This document shows positions 63,257-64,000 of a DNA stretch of 64,000 nt, piece after piece (position 1 is the stretch's first letter; each line of letters opens with the position of its first letter). The translations under genes and the position numbers were made by a program. The notes under the pieces were generated by a model, which saw only the letters and a list, made by a program, of their open reading frames with translations, searched no databases and had not been told where the DNA came from. The stretch comes from Pseudomonadota bacterium (GTDB lineage Bacteria; Pseudomonadota; Alphaproteobacteria; Rhizobiales; Xanthobacteraceae). The stretch covers positions 1-64,000 of the forward strand of contig JAFECJ010000022.1 of NCBI GenBank assembly GCA_018242205.1, read 5' to 3'.

Positions 63257-64000
63257 ATGCAACAATTCCGAATTTGCCACGCAAACTTCAATGATTTCAA
63301 TGGATTGCTTGATTTTTATGAAACCACCTACCGATCGACCTTGCCGTTGGAGACTGCCAAGACCATCGGCGATGCGATCGAAAACGGCCGGATGCTCCTC
63401 GTCAAAAACGCCGCGGCCGGCCGAATCGTCTCGGCCGGCGCCTTGTTTCAATTGACGCCTTTGGCCAGCCTCACCTCCGTGAGCGAACTCGCCGGCCGGG
63501 TCACCGGCGAAGTAGGAGGTCTGCGGCCGCTCAAGCTTCAGGCCGTCCTGATCGGGCTTCGGCTGCTCAGCCAGATCGCCTCGGAAGCCATGACCAGCGA
63601 TCCTCGCGCGACGCAGTCAATTATCGCCGCGGTGCGCGAGGACAACGGCGACAGCATCGCAAATCTTGAAAAAATGGGCATGAAGTACCCGGTTGATCCC
63701 ATGCCGGACTGGCTGCGCTATAATCAGATTGGCTGGCACAATGCGGCGCAAAGCACAGAACCGCATAGATGGCGCTTCTACTTTGCGGATGCCGGGACCT
63801 GCCGGCAATCGATCGACCTTCTCGACAAGGTCGGTCTTTTCACACGGACCATTTCGCTCGAGCGTGACAGCCGCGAAGACGGTGACAGAGAGCTCTTCAG
63901 GTTCGAACTCGAATTGGACGATATCAACCGGGCTGCGCTCGATTTCAAGGCTATGTTACGTGGCCAGCAGTCGATCGACATGGTGCCGCCACCGCCAACT
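63257..64000 (+). CDS. unknown protein, 3' end cut by the window
   Basis: An open frame from ATG 63257 runs without a stop through the last base (248 codons visible). The protein begins MQQFRICHANFNDFNGLLDFYETTY and includes GRMLLVKNAAAGRIVSAGALFQLTPLASLTSVSEL and SIIAAVREDNGDSIANLEKMGMKY. The last is the kind of strand-helix seen in GNAT acyltransferases (N-x-x-x-x-x-K-M-G-M), so an acyltransferase-like fold is possible but unproven. Codon use is less GC-biased than in neighbours. It is divergent from the helix-turn-helix gene across a large inverted repeat. Confidence 0.65.
   Translation, partial: MQQFRICHANFNDFNGLLDFYETTYRSTLPLETAKTIGDAIENGRMLLVKNAAAGRIVSAGALFQLTPLASLTSVSELAGRVTGEVGGLRPLKLQAVLIGLRLLSQIASEAMTSDPRATQSIIAAVREDNGDSIANLEKMGMKYPVDPMPDWLRYNQIGWHNAAQSTEPHRWRFYFADAGTCRQSIDLLDKVGLFTRTISLERDSREDGDRELFRFELELDDINRAALDFKAMLRGQQSIDMVPPPPT

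Overview
The window is a 64 kb stretch of high-GC chromosome from an alphaproteobacterium. It is most likely a member of the Rhizobiales/Hyphomicrobiales close to Bradyrhizobium, Rhodopseudomonas or Pseudolabrys. The evidence is the gene orders (ruvCAB-ybgC-tolQRAB-pal-cpoB-tilS-ftsH; tkt-gap-pgk-fba; zapA-6S RNA-5-formyl-THF cyclo-ligase), the HEGGH form of FtsH, DUF2852 and DUF4164 proteins, and several intergenic palindromic repeats typical of that order. The taxon is an inference; no rRNA is present. Almost everything is chromosomal core with small accessory patches. I see no insertion sequence, integrase, CRISPR array, phage gene or confident tRNA.

Layout. 0.1-2.5 kb: three tandem small secreted glycine-zipper proteins, then a Nudix hydrolase with a long Lys-rich tail. 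2.5-3.9 kb: a gene-poor stretch ending in a lone Flp-type pilin. 3.9-10.7 kb (minus strand): GNAT acetyltransferase, DUF4031, a MotA/ExbB-like plus OmpA/MotB-like pair, inositol monophosphatase, a Sel1-repeat protein overlapping a ThiE-like protein, and a PLP threonine/serine dehydratase. 10.9-13.9 kb: a small secreted protein, a glutathione S-transferase, and SCO1 and CtaG cytochrome oxidase assembly factors. 14.0-19.8 kb: tkt-gap-pgk-fba carbon metabolism cluster with a palindromic repeat in every gap. 19.9-23.9 kb: DUF4164, ZapA, 6S RNA, cyclo-ligase, YmdB-like phosphoesterase and an exported metallo-beta-lactamase-fold enzyme. 24.0-32.8 kb: a methyltransferase/pyruvyltransferase-like fusion, YebC, MgtE, a TSUP transporter, ruvC-ruvA-(cytidine deaminase-like)-ruvB, a secreted six-repeat protein, and YbgC.

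33.0-38.6 kb is an accessory patch between ybgC and tolQ. It holds two TetR regulators, a DUF1348 protein, Ogt, a phytanoyl-CoA-dioxygenase-like oxygenase, a QorB/HxlR divergent pair and a DUF2852 protein; several of these genes have clear palindromic operators. 38.9-52.3 kb is the envelope/Tol-Pal block (tolQ, tolR, tolA, tolB, pal, cpoB) with an RND efflux pair inserted between pal and cpoB, followed by tilS and ftsH. 52.4-59.7 kb: AzlCD, a conserved unknown, DMT and MFS transporters, an RraA-like aldolase, a two-domain kinase/P-loop protein and a branched-chain aminotransferase. 60.0-62.7 kb: MarR regulator, OmpR-type response regulator and EnvZ-type kinase. 62.8-64.0 kb: a helix-turn-helix gene divergent from an unknown gene cut by the window end, separated by a striking inverted repeat.

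The items most worth a second look are the secreted protein of six Cys-x20-Cys/QxW repeats (31.3-32.2 kb), the deaminase-like gene translationally coupled inside the ruv operon, the methyltransferase/pyruvyltransferase-like fusion, the operator-bearing divergent pair at the right edge, and a protein C-terminus written by a palindromic repeat at 57.2 kb. I did not find a clearly new multi-gene system.
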